NCBI GenBank assembly: GCA_021521415.1
Contig: JAIQDT010002995.1
Location: 62,001 to 126,000, forward strand
Direction of reading: 5' to 3'
Source of the DNA: Bidens hawaiensis
Taxonomy: Eukaryota; Streptophyta; Magnoliopsida; Asterales; Asteraceae
Length of the DNA stretch: 64,000 bases
The position numbers and the translations under genes are program-made. A model generated the notes under the pieces. The model searched no databases, was not told the origin of the DNA, and saw only the letters and a program-made list of their open reading frames with translations. Below, one piece after another: positions 24,661 to 36,136 of the stretch. Positions within the stretch are counted from its first letter, which is position 1, and each line of letters starts with the position of its first letter.

Positions 24661-25380
24661 TGGTGTTTAGTTTTAATTAATGCTTTGACTTTTTTACGTA
24701 ATATAAAGGGTTTTAGCAATAAAAAAATTAATATTTAGCTTTCAATATTTTCTTTCATAACTCATACCAAAATATTTCAAAACATATATTTTATGACTTG
24801 ATTTATGTGTTTTTATACATTTAAATATATTTAATTTAATATGCATTATAATACACATTACTTAATTTAAAGCATTCAAATTCAAAATATCAAACCAAAA
24901 AATCCATTTCAATCCCACTATTTTCACTTTCTATTAAATCATTTAGCATATAGAAACCTAGATTCATAGAATATCGTTTTTGTTAGGTTTTTACATAATT
25001 TTAATATTATATTAACTTATTAATTTTATTTTTATACAAATACAACGGCTTGGGGTTATGTTAGTGTTTTCTGTTGGTTATTACATAATTAAAGTGTTTA
25101 TTATGGTCTAAATTTTAAAAAATTATAGTTATAACATTTAATATTCAAATATGTTGTAAAAATTCATTAAGATTCACACCTTAATTATAATGTAACTTAA
25201 TAGAAATATTTATTATTTTTCTTATATTTGTAATGATCATGTTCCTCATTACATTTCAAGGATATTCCATTTTCATATTAATTGTAAAAAAATAGTTAAT
25301 CAGGTTAAAAATCATTTACCATGCTTTCATAAAATCGGAAATCTTTGCTTATTATTAATTTCGTTTTTCTTTATAAGTTG

Positions 25381-25423
<43 letters not shown>

Positions 25424-26662
25424 ATTAATTAAGTATTCCAACATCTTTCCATAATATGCTGCTTGAGTATACAACTTTTAATTGTAGAATATAAAATCAA
25501 CTAAAAATTTGTCATACACTGAATATTAATGACAACAAATTTATCATGATCAATCAGTTTCAGATTCTAAAGGTTTAAAGGATGATCATCAAAGTTCAGG
25601 AAATCTATTTTTTGGATAATCATGAACTGATGATCTCAAATGACATAATATTAATTGTTTAAAATGTAAGATATTTTATGTGTATGCGTATTTTTTTTGT
25701 TAGTTTCATGGATATATTTATCATTGTTTAGGGTTGGTAATTTGGTATGTACTTGAAAAAACCTTATTTGTCACACGGGTAACTATATGTGGCTACATCA
25801 ATAGTTACAAGCAAACTTATATGTTACCTTATCAAGAATTACAAGCAAACATGGACTAAAGATTTTTATTTTTGATAAAACAGTGTATACCCACCAATAC
25901 AACAAATGTAGTGAAAAAGGAAATTTTTACTTATTTATAACATATTTGTGTAACCTTATTTATATAATTTTTACAATTTTAATGCAAATTGTAATTGTAT
26001 TGATAATATATCATCATTTTGTTAACTGAATTTTACTTAATAGCTAGAGCCTAGAGTTTAAAATTTTCATCAATTACCCATGTAATACACGTGACTCAAA
26101 CTAGTATTTAATATGAGAGAGTAAACACCCATGAGAGCTTGCACAAACATATCAAATATAAAAAAACTAGCTTTTGAACTTGTGTATTACACGGGATTTG
26201 TCAAATAATAAAAATAAATTAGATCCTTTATATCAATTGTGATTCTCAAAATATTTATAAATTAATTTAATGTAGATTTAATGGAAAAAAACAAATAGGT
26301 GGTTAACAAAAAATACTAAAATAGCATGGTTTAATGGAAAAGTCAAGAAATTTTTAAAAAAAAGTACTAAAGTTGTGTAATTGGTCAAACATCTAGTATG
26401 AAAATGAAACTTAATTCAATAATGAATAAATCCACATTATGTTATAACCCACTTGACAAAATGGTTTTGACCCATGACCTATAAATAGCTAGAATGAGAT
26501 GAGAGATTAGGAATTAAAAGAAATGTAGGCTTGACACCTAAAATTCAATATTTTCTTTTATTAGTATTGTAAGATGTTAACCGGTCAAAGTTATTGAGCC
26601 AACTAATTAAAATATGTCTTATTCAAGATATACAGGCAACAAGATGAAATACCAAATTTGAA
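24661..26662. other. AT-rich spacer with a TA microsatellite
   Basis: No gene. A (TA)n run of about 36 bases occupies 25386-25421. Near 26077-26110 and 26165-26200 two ACTAG ends carry inward TACACG/ACACGGG strings (ACACGTGACTCAAACTAGT and ACTAGCTTTTGAACTTGTG), possibly the tips of MITE-type elements. Confidence 0.35.
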
Positions 26663-26712
26663 GATTCTCTGGATAGTTAAATATGTTGAATGATGGATTA
26701 GCAATAACCGTC
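26663..26712 (-). pseudogene. Relic of a short-chain dehydrogenase C-terminus
   Basis: On the minus strand it reads VIANPSFNIFNYPEN, against IVNPSFNMFQYPENP at the C-terminus of the intact dehydrogenase at 41775. At the DNA level ATGTTGAATGATGGATTA is shared exactly, with GATTCTC at the same distance. Only about 17 codons survive and nothing upstream matches. It implies that a second gene copy once stood about 15 kb away. Confidence 0.65.
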
Positions 26713-26935
26713 CAAGTTTCACTACTTGATCTTTGTTAAGATGGACCACAACATGCTTTGAATAATAACTAGTAGTATACACGTATGATGTTGTAGTGAC
26801 GACAATATGTTTAAACAGATTTTTAGCAATTACAATCTTTTAAACATAAGGTATGATACGGTTTTTTCAAAAATTGAATGTTGCCTTTTGTAGGTTACAA
26901 TTATTATACGAATCATAAAAACCAAGTTTTATATG

Positions 26936-28330
26936 ATGGAAACTCATTTTGCTGAGCATTTTGACCTGAACCAATCTACTATGGTAGTCATGGTTATTTG
27001 GGAAGTCTTTTGAAACTTTCATGCACGACCAAAGATTTAATGTTCACCCATAGGCAAAATTGATACCCAAATTCGTTTTACTATAATTATTATGACACAA
27101 ACCAAAACCTATTTTTTTAAAAAGATGAATCGAACTCATCATGCTTATAACATGTTTTAACCAGAATCAAAGTTGATAATTTATTTTTAATGTCCCAAAC
27201 TCATTTTACTAATTACCCATCTTAATCTGAACAAAACTTGATTTTTTTTATAATGACTTAAACATGTTTGGCTTACATCCCATCATAATTCGAACGCATT
27301 TTAACATATCAAAGTCCTCGATCGTTAACCCGAAAAAATAAAAATATTAAAAAAATAATTGAAACTTATTTTGCTTGGCATTTTGACATGAACCAAATCT
27401 ACTATGTTAGTTACGCTTATTTGGGAGTCTTTTGAAACCTCAAGAAACGACCAAATATTAAATGTCAACCCAGAGCCAAAATTGATATGTTCTTAAAGGA
27501 AAATTGGATTTTAATAATCCCAACTTAATGCAGTTGGCCGATCATAATCCCAACTTTGAAAATATTGTCACTGGTCCCAACTTTCACACTATTTGTTTTC
27601 ATTGAACCTCCGTTAAAAAAATTTTAACGACGTTAAGTTTTTTTCAAATTTCAAATTGATGTTTTAGGCTTTTGATCGGAATGAGAATACGAATCGATTG
27701 ATGTAAAACTTAACTCGAAACGGTGCTTCAAACAACTTCATTATTTGTTAATTAAGAGTTTAAACACGGGAATTAAAGCATCTTTTAGTCGTTTGTACAA
27801 CCATTTGGAGGTAAGTTTTACATCAATCAAATTGTATCCTCATTCCGATCAAAAACCCCAAAATATCAGTTTGAAATTTAAAAAACTTAACATCGTTAAA
27901 TTTTTTTTAATGAAGGTTCAATGAAAACAATAGTGTGAAAGTTGGGACCGGTGACAGCTATTTTTAAAGTTAGGATTATTATCGGCCAACTGCATTAAGT
28001 TGTGATTATTAAAATCCAATTTGTCTTTCTTATAACCTGGATTTATTTTGCATATAATTATTTTGATGCAAAGAAAAACCGTTTTTTAATATGAATCGAA
28101 CTCATTATGCTTATAACATGTTTTAACCAAAACCAAAAATGACAACTTTTTTTTTCTTAAATGACTCAAACTCATTTTACTTATTGCCTGTTTTGCCTAA
28201 CCAAGATTTTTTTAAACTTTTTTCTTTTAATGACCTAAACTCATTTGGTTTACATCCAATTATAACTTGAAGACGTTTTGACCTGCCAAAGTCCTCAATC
28301 TTTGACCCGTAACAATAAAAGTATTTTAAA
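26936..28330. repeat. Tandem duplication of a roughly 420-base unit, split by a foldback element
   Basis: Unit 1 (about 26936-27350) and unit 2 (about 27360-27489 plus 28033-28330) share, in order, ACTCATTTTGCT/ACTTATTTTGCT, GCATTTTGACNTGAACC, ATTTGGGA(A)GTCTTTTGAAAC, GCTTATAACATGTTTTAACC, TTTACATCC-type text and CAAAGTCCTC. A partial third unit begins near 28343. The foldback element interrupts unit 2. Confidence 0.65.
27496..28026. mobile_element. Foldback / long-inverted-repeat MITE
   Basis: Arms of about 215 bases (27501-27716 and 27809-28022) are inverted copies of each other with roughly 85-90% identity by eye, around a loop of about 90 bases. Each arm opens AAATTGGATTTTAATAATC and contains CAACTTAATGCAGTTGGCCG, GGTCCCAACTTTCACACTAT and TTTTGATCGGAATGAG. 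TTCTTA occurs at both borders (27490-27495, 28027-28032), a possible short target duplication. There is no coding region. The interrupted duplication around it shows that it is an insertion. Confidence 0.75.
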
Positions 28331-28343
28331 GAAAATGATCAAA

Positions 28344-29577
28344 ACTCATTTTGATGGCATTTTGACTTTAACCAAAATTGGTAAAAAAATTTTAAAATGA
28401 CATGAAATCATTTTGGTTATAAGTTTATAACATGCGCACCAATATTCTTACATTGGAACGTCGACAAAAATAAACACGTCGTGATTGTATGTTTGAAATT
28501 TATTAAAACGTATTATATTTAAAGATATAAATAAAAAAAGAAAAAAAAATATGTGGGTAAACTTAAGGGGATGGAAGAGTAATTATTTGTTAAATTTACA
28601 GAAGTTAAGTATAGTTGAAGGGTTGAATTTGTAATTATATTTTAGGTTCATAATTGCATATTTAAGTTGTACTCTTATGTTTAATTGACATGTACATTAT
28701 AATCAACACCTCAAAATGAAATAAAATTTACATTGAAACGTCAACAAAAATAAGCATATTGTAACGGTAAGTTCGTTTTTGTTTAAAACACAGTATATCA
28801 AAAAATATTGAAGAAATAAAAAAATTACATGAATTTGTCAATTTAATGAGTTTATGTGTAAGTACTTTACAAATTAACAAAGTTGTATTGAAGTTGAATG
28901 ATCATTTTTGTAACTATTTTCGAAAGTAAACATTCTTAACAGATGTTAAAAATACTATATTGCCCTCAAATTTTCAAAATTTTATACATTAATGATTTTA
29001 TTTTATGCAATAGTGATTGTACCTCTTAAAATTTAAAAAGTCATTTACTCATTTTTATATATAGATATAGATATAAATAAGCATGTGAAGTTGCACGAGT
29101 AATATTTATAAAAAACAAGGTTTTGGACCCGCGCTTCGCTGCGGAGGCGTGTACTTGAGAGAAAACAGCCAGCACTGATGAAACATTAACTCCTTTGCAT
29201 TGAAAAGTTAAAGACGACGAAAACTAACTCAAGGATAAAGACGACGAAAATAAACAATTCCTTGAAGATTTTGTATTTAAACTTTTGTAATTTGTGAAAT
29301 TAAACAACTTTATACCATATTTAATATCTTGTAAAAATAAAATTTTGCAATTTGCGGATATGTAACATATTTAGCAAACATACACGCAAATTTCAAGATT
29401 ATAACAAACACAATCTCAATGAAACTATCCTATAGAATATATATAAAAAAAAACTAATTTTGCTACACTCAATAAAGCCACCACGGCTCACCCGCCACCA
29501 CCGGTTCTAAACTGTAAAACCGAAAAGGATAGGCAATAAGCTCAGATACATAATCATCATAGCCGCATTCAACTAAA
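28344..29577. other. AT-rich spacer
   Basis: No gene seen. A short CCCGCGCTTCGCTGCGG inverted motif at about 29131-29147 stands out in AT-rich surroundings. The last 130 bases have more C (CACCACGG, CCGCCACCACCGG) and continue after the Tat-like element at 38666, so that element split one locus. Confidence 0.35.
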
Positions 29578-29582
29578 CCGAC

Positions 29583-30574
29583 TGAAGAAACACTAATCGA
29601 CCCCGGGCGGATTACGGATAATCTGGGGGTTAAATAGATGTTTCCCACGAGGGGTTAGGTCCGGCAAAGATGGTTCTTCTGATGACCTGCAAAACAGACA
29701 CCGTTAGCTCGTCACTGAGAAGGGGGGTACCTCCTTGTGACCACCCTCCGGCGTGAGAATCAGACTAGATTGCTCTTGAATATAAGTGTATATTAAGAGA
29801 ATGACTAGAGCAGATATCAGGTAATATATCAAGATATGAGATATGAGATAAGATACAAGATGATCATACCATTCCAAGGTGTTGGAGTATTTATAGCCGA
29901 AGGTAGGTTTCCAAGAAGGTACAGCCGGCTGAATAGTGTTCCTGTTCTGCCAACTGTGGGCTACGCACATGCCATGCTGGGGGTTGGTGGATAGGCAGCG
30001 ACTGATAGTGACCAGGCCGGCTGTGTACTATTCCTGTTCCACCAACTGCAGGCCATGCACGTCCTCCAACAGGTTGGTGAGTAGGCAGCGGCTAATAGTG
30101 ACATACAGTACAAGAGCGTGCTGCTCGTCATACTGTTGTCAGTGAGCTGTCGTATCCTTGGTCAGATCTTTTGTCCATACCTCGTCAGGCACAGTACAAA
30201 AGATCCTCTAGTATCGTACGGACTGGCTCATTTGGGCGGGAGTTCTCCCGGCTTTGTGCGGGAGTGTTCCCGGCTTGCTCACTCCTTCTTCAGGTGACAT
30301 TACTGAATTATTATTAAGAGTTAAGTGCCTTGTGCGTGTAGCTTTGCTGCGCAGGTAGCCTTCCCTGATGGCTTGTATCCGCAGCTGCGGGAACAGGCGG
30401 AATACTTCACCATTGGGAGGCTTTTCCTGCGGGAACAGCTTGCGTACTGCGCGTAAGGACGTCACGTCTCTGAGCATGGTGGGTCCTACGGATCCAGTTG
30501 GTTTCTGCGCAGACGTCCCTCTTAATGGTGAGTCTTGCGGGTCCAACTGGGCTCTGCTGGGACCTACCTCTTCA
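29583..30574 (-). repeat. 3' LTR of the Tat-like element (left copy)
   Basis: 992 bases, TGAAGAAACACTAATC to GACCTACCTCTTCA; the tips TGAAGA...TCTTCA are a perfect 6-base inverted repeat. A minus-strand TATAAATA lies at 29888-29895. It has one G fewer than the right copy in the run near 29722. Confidence 0.93.
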
Positions 30575-30586
30575 AGTCCCCCCAGT
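30575..30586 (-). other. Polypurine tract of the Tat-like element
   Basis: Minus strand ACTGGGGGGACT directly abuts the 3' LTR at 30574, the expected position for the plus-strand primer. Confidence 0.75.
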
Positions 30587-30962
30587 CCAATGTTCTTCTC
30601 ATGAATTTAATAAGTGAGGTGAACTTTTGGACTTTAAGCAAAGGGTTTTGAAAAGGGTTTAGTTTTAAGGTTTTCCATGGGGATTCTTCCCGCGGAAGTC
30701 CTGATGTCACGTGCAGAAATTCCCGACTTTCCTGCTTGATCTTTGGGTATGATGCGGGTAGGTCTGTAACCTCCTCGCAAGTCAGGAGCGTTGAGTCCCG
30801 TTTGTGTAGATTCTCCCTGAGGTTTTGGTAGTTTTGAACATAGTGATCAATTATATTTAAACAACCAATTCCATCTTGGAGCTTCAAACAATCTAGTTCT
30901 CGACGTTCCCGCTATGCGGGGATGTTATTCCCGTTTCCGCAAGCATGGCCCGGAAGATCCTT

Positions 30963-31262
30963 CTTGGTTTCAATTCCCTGCTAAGTGCTAGGTATGTGAA
31001 GGGTTTCGCCTTGACACTGTACCCGCACTCGTCTTATAGTTACTTTACTTCCAAGGTATTCCTGGCTTCAATTCCCTGCGGGTGCTTAGTATGTGAAGGA
31101 TTTTTCCTTGACACTGTACTCGCACCCGTCTTATGGTTACTTGGTTGCCGAGGTATTCTTGGCTTCAATTCCCTGGAGGTGCTAAGTATGTGAAGGGTTT
31201 TGCCTTAACACTGTACTCGCACCTGTCTTATAGTTACTTGGTTGCCAAGGTAAGGGGTATTT
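30963..31262 (+). repeat. Three tandem 97-98 base units upstream of the antisense gene
   Basis: Units start at CAATTCCCTG (30971, 31069, 31166), each followed by GTGCTAAGTATGTGAAGG, a GACACTGTACTCGCAC block and CTTATAGTTACTTGGTTGCC. They lie 300-700 bases before the antisense gene's TATA box and could act as its upstream elements. Confidence 0.75.
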
Positions 31263-31562
31263 TCCCGCTTACTTTTGAATCTTTTTGAAATTCGAAGAGT
31301 TGGTGAAAGGATTAGAACAGTCCAAACTGTTGAAACGTCGTCCGACGGTTTCTTCTGACAGTGTCAGGACGTGCAGGAAGTTATGGCGACGTGACAGTAT
31401 ATGGTCATTCCAGGCGATTTTTCGGGCGCGTGGCCGCGAAATTAATGGCACGCGTCCTTTCAACAGCTGTTGCCAGCTTGCTCTTTGCCACGTGTCATAG
31501 TTTCATTGCACCTGCGATTTCTCTCTCTTCCGCATTAAATTCATCGCATTTATTGCGATGAG

Positions 31563-31571
31563 TATATAAAG
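31563..31571 (+). promoter_or_regulatory. TATA box of the antisense gene
   Basis: TATATAAAG in GAGTATATAAAGGGGGAG, 103 bases before the ATG at 31674 and outside the LTR. It points away from the element's own transcript, so the antisense gene appears to have a private promoter. Confidence 0.65.
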
Positions 31572-31673
31572 GGGGAGAGGGTCCTTTGTAATCCACACTT
31601 TCACTTCTATCTTCTCCTTCTAAGCGATTTCCGGCGAATATTCTCTGAAATCGTTGCCTTTCATCCTTCCAGA

Positions 31674-34600
31674 ATGTCTTCTTTTGCCGAGGAGTCTGAC
31701 GTGTTCGTCGAGAATCCGTCGTCCACTTCCGATAAGGATGACAAGAGTACTGCTGGCGAGTGCCAGTGTGCTTTTCCGGCCGACCTCTATCAGTACGTCG
31801 TCCGGAAGTTCATGCTCGAGCCGTTCGAGCCTGAGTTTCCGGAGGCACACCAGACGGTGTACGATGCCCCCAAGGGCAAGATAGGGGTGTACGCTGCATT
31901 CTTCGTTTATGGGAATCTCAGGTTCCCATTGACGAAGTTTGTATACCGTGTCTTGGAGAGGCACGGTGTGCATCTGACGGAGGTACACCCGATGGCGATC
32001 GCCAAGATCCGCCACTTTGAGTGGGTGTGCCTTATTCTGGGCGTGGAGCCCCATGTAGATCGGTTGATGATCTTCTACTCCTGGAGGTGCATCCAGGGGT
32101 GGTACACCTTGGTCAATCGGATCAAGGGTTTGAAGATCTGCGCCACCGAGCGCAGTCTTCGGTCGTGGAAGCGGGAGTTTTTTTATATCTTCGCTCGCGT
32201 CGTCCCCCTTGCGATGACGTTTAAGAATGGGAGAGCACTCCCCGCCCTTCACGCCCTCAACTACCAGGAGGCGGAGTGGTTCGCCAAGATCTCCCGGGTC
32301 CAGACTCCGGTGTACCGCTTTGCGGAGTCCGGGATGGTGATGCTCGGGATGAGCCGGGTGTGGAAGGAGGCGTCACAGGTTCCCATCGTCCTCGAATATG
32401 GTTTGAACTCTGTCCCTTACGGTATGCTCTGTCTTCTTTGTTGATATAGGTTTTTCTTCTAACTGTTTCTTTTTTTATTTCAGAGGGAAACGACTTGCAG
32501 TCGCTCCTGCATCCGCGGGAGGCTGATGGTCCCGCTCGGATGGGTACTCGTGCTCTCGATGAGAACGAGCTGCCCATCTTGGAGCAAACCAGGGATCGGT
32601 TTGCGGAGGTCTACCCGCCAGGCCACCCCATTCTGAGCGCCACGCGGCCAGGTAAGGAGTTATTCAACCCTCGACCTCTCAATGCTGAAACCTCTGCTGG
32701 AATTCCTCTAATCTTGTCATCTTCTGATGAGGAATCCGCAGATGGTCCTCCGTTGCTGCGGAAAAAGAAGGCCACTGGCGCGAAGGGCAAGGCGAAGGTT
32801 GCCTCCACCGCCGATCCGGTTGTCCGGTCTGACTCGGAAACCCAGAGCGAGGAGGCGGCGGGGAACCCTGGTGGTAGTGAGACCACTGTTCCGGAGGTTG
32901 AGACGGCTGTCACCTCCGGGCAGCCCAGTGTGACGTTGAGCGGCGTGAAGAGGCCGGCTCCATCGGGTTCGTCCCCGCCTGTCAGAACCTTTAGGCTCAA
33001 GAAAACCCGTAAGTATAATCTTCCTTTACTTTAACTGCATAGCTTTCCACCATTATACTTATATCTTCTTTGTGCAGGCGTGGATGCTACCGCATTCCAG
33101 GGTGGAGCGGGGAGGAGCACCTCCGGACCCATGACGGTAGGTTTGGTCAACCTACCTGAGGCGATGACCCAGGCGTCTGCGCCTGCTTCAGTTGGTTCAG
33201 TTGCTCACCCGGTTGACCCAACTGTTCCAACTGTGATGACATCTCCGCCGGCTGTCAGTGCCATATTTACTGATTCCTTCACTGAGCCGGCGGTGAATGT
33301 TACAGTGGATTCTTCCGCAGCCGCGGCCGCGGTTGTGAGTTCACCTCCGGTGAGTTCACCTCCGCCGGTTTCTACCACGGCGGCCTCCGCTATGCCTCCT
33401 CCGGCGCCCGCGACTACGGCCGGTCCTTCAGGTATGTCCGGGGTTGGGGCGTCAAGCCAATCTTTGCCTCCTTCCCATCTGCCTGACCTCTTGGATGGAT
33501 ATCCGCTAGGTTCGGGTGATGGGTTTGGCGGCTACAGGCCTGTCGTCGACCCTACAGGTGCGTAGGGTTATTTTGGCCTTTATTTTATATACATATATAT
33601 ACACATATATATATCATCTTTTCCTAACTGCTTTTTGCTTTTGCAGTGTCGGATTCCAATGAAGTGTATGTTCCATGATGGAACATCCGCTGAGGAACAA
33701 CCCTTCGGACGCCTGTAGAATGCGTCGAATGGGCGCGCCACGCCGCCCCCGCTGGTGCGCTGGGGGAGGCCATGTCCAGCTACCAGGAGGGTAGGCTGTC
33801 GAATGAACTGCGGATTCTCCTTGCCCGGATGCAGCCGCGCGTCGAGTTACTTTGTCGTGAAAACGACAAGTTAAAGACGGCGCGTAGCCTGGAAGTGGCT
33901 CAGGCGTGGGCCATCCGGGAGGAGAACAAGAGGCTTGCCGCAGTGGCTGCGGAAAAGGAGAAGGCCTTCCAGGCCCTTGAAGTTGAAGTTCAGGCCCGTC
34001 TCGAGGCCCGTTCCAAGGCTGCCCAAGCTGTTAATGAACAGCTTCGGTTGGCTAAGGAAACTGTACGGAACGCAACTGAGAGGGCCACCAAGGCTGAAGC
34101 TGTTGCTGAGCCTCTACGCATTGAGAATGAGGAGCTTAAAGCCAAGCTAGAGAGGCTCCAGCAGGCTCATGATGCCTTGGCTATGGAAGACGCCAAGAAG
34201 CTCCAAGAGATCTTGGACCAGAGGGGCGTGCTTGACCACACTGAGCGGAAGCTAAAGGGCGTTGAAGAGGCTGCTGCTAAGGAAGTGTTGCTCGCCAACC
34301 TTCACAAAAGTGAAGCCGAACGCGCCCGTAACCAAGCTCAAGCCGCCCTCCAGGAGGCTCTGGTTGCCAAGGAATGGCTTCTTCGAGAAGCGTTGTCTCA
34401 GGTATGCGTAATTTCATAATATCTTTACGCTTTTCTTTGTAAATAGAAAAGGTTTTGATACTTGTATTTTTTTTTGTAGGTTGTGCATCGAGTCTTCACG
34501 GACACATCATACGACGATTCCATGAGCGCAGCCCTCAACGCTTCTCATGAGGATGGGGAAAAGGCCGGCTTCCTGCTTGGTCTAGGGTTCGTTGAGAAAG

Positions 34601-34824
34601 GCATCCCGCCTTCCAACTTCCCTTTATATGATGTGGATACTGAAGCTGCGTATGACCAAGCAGTGAACCAGTATGCCGCCTTCCCGCATCCGGTGGTGGA
34701 GAAGGTGAACGAAGTTGCTGCTGCTGATGATGGGCTAGCCATTCTAAAGACCTTCCTTGAACCGCCAAAGCCAACTGATGGTGCGGGTACAAGTGGGTTT
34801 GGAGGGAGTGGTCCTGAAGCTTGA
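31674..34824 (+). pseudogene. Antisense spliced gene (gypsy-type 'transposase' domain) of the Tat-like element
   Basis: Five exons on the strand opposite to gag: about 31674-32420, 32484-33009, 33078-33558, 33647-34401 and 34480-34824. Introns have GT...AG ends with CAG/TAG acceptors. Exon 1 has the plant putative gypsy-type transposase domain: YQYVVRKFMLEPFEPEFPEA, KIGVYAAFFVYGNLRFPLT, EWVCLILGVEPHVDRLMIF and RSWKREFFYIFARV. Exons 2-3 are Pro/Ala/Ser-rich linkers, exon 4 a long Ala/Glu/Lys coiled coil (KLKTARS to LLREALSQ), exon 5 a short C-terminal domain (AGFLLGLGFVEKGIPP). Two in-frame TGA codons (33676, 33691) break exon 4. The role of this protein in Tat elements is unknown. Confidence 0.8.
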
Positions 34825-35036
34825 ACCTTAAGATCCCTTCCCACTGTTAGGATAGGTTTACATTGTATAGATTTATATTCTTGTAGGCGGGTAATTACCC
34901 GGCCATTCTTGTAATGAATTATTATGAAATATAAATCTTTGTGCAGGTAAGACCGCTACTTTCACTGGATGACTTGCTTTATAAACGTTATATGACTTGC
35001 TCATGCATACTTTAGTTTAAATTAGCAACTTTCCAA

Positions 35037-35870
35037 GTGTTTAGAATAAGTTAACCTTTGAGCGTGGTAGATAATAGGTTGAAGTTTTTCTTCCTCCTTC
35101 GTGATTGTGCGGGTAAGACCGTCACTTGCACATAGTAGGATGGCTACACTTTACCTATATCTGACCTGCGTGGAGGTTTTCCTCATCTTTTCGTTAGAAA
35201 TTTTCTAAGTGTTTAGAATAAGTTAACCTTTGAACGTGGTAGATAATAGGTTGAAGTTTTGCTTCCTCCTTCGTGATTGTGCGGGTAAAACCGTCACTTG
35301 CACTTGGTAGGATGGCTAAACTTCACCTATATCTGACCTGCGTGGAGGTTTTCCTCATCCTTCCGTTAGAAATTTTCTAAGTATTTTGAATAGGTTAACC
35401 GTTCGACGCGTGGTTGTCAATAGGTTAGTTCGGTTTCTTCTATCATGATTTGTGCGGTTAGGACCGGCACTTTCATTTAGTGGGATCACCAAACTTTACC
35501 TATGACTGACCTGCGTGAAGGTTTGCCGTTTTTTGTGTTTATGCAGGTTTTGCCGCCGTCCACACGCAACGATTTCTTTACACTTAATTATGCGGTGAAA
35601 ACCGGCATCAGTGTTTTGAATAAATTAACCGTTCGACGCGCGGTTGTCAATAGGTTAGTTCGGTTTCCTCTATCATGATTTGTGCGGTTAGGACCGGCTC
35701 TTTCATTTAGTGGGATGACCAAACTTTACCTATGACTGACCTGCGTGAAGGTTTGCCGTTTTTTGTGTTTATGCGGGTTTTGCCGCCTTCCACAAGTAAC
35801 GACTTTCCCACTTATGTATGCGGTGAAGACCGGCATATCAGTGTGGAAAGTTCATAAGTATAAATGTAAG
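35037..35870. repeat. Tandem repeats between gag and the antisense gene
   Basis: Five related units start near 35037, 35209, 35381, 35611 and 35841, so the spacing is 172, 172, 230 and 230. Each begins GTGTTTAGAATAAG or GTGTTTTGAATAA and contains TTAACCGTTCGACG-type text, TGATTGTGCGGGTAAGACCG or TGATTTGTGCGGTTAGG, and CTGACCTGCGTGGAGGTTT. Hypervariable tandem blocks beyond the coding region are known in Tat/Ogre elements and can seed satellite DNA. Confidence 0.8.
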
Positions 35871-36136
35871 ATCATCAGCATCAATGTTCTAAGGAGAATC
35901 ATTTCCATTAGAAGTGGCTCTGGGCCTTTTCTTTACAAGTTTGGAATTGATCTACATGCAAACTGTGTAATTGAGCTCCCTTCCATGTTGTTGGGATGGG
36001 AGTGCCATCGAGCCGATATGCACCTGGTTCGGGATCTCGTTGCTTACGTAGTATGTAGTCTCCAACATTGAAGCTGCAATTTTATTCGTGTTTTCCCCAA
36101 CTGGGGTTCTACACGCATCAGCCTGCTCAGCGTTCG

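Noticed and set aside
29704..30604. Several open stretches of 70-110 codons within the Tat-like LTRs
   Set aside because: They recur identically in both LTRs on both strands, match no protein I know and overlap promoter sequence.
32611..33000. A 129-codon minus-strand frame opposite exon 2 of the antisense gene
   Set aside because: It mirrors the codon structure of the GC-rich exon on the other strand; no domain is visible.
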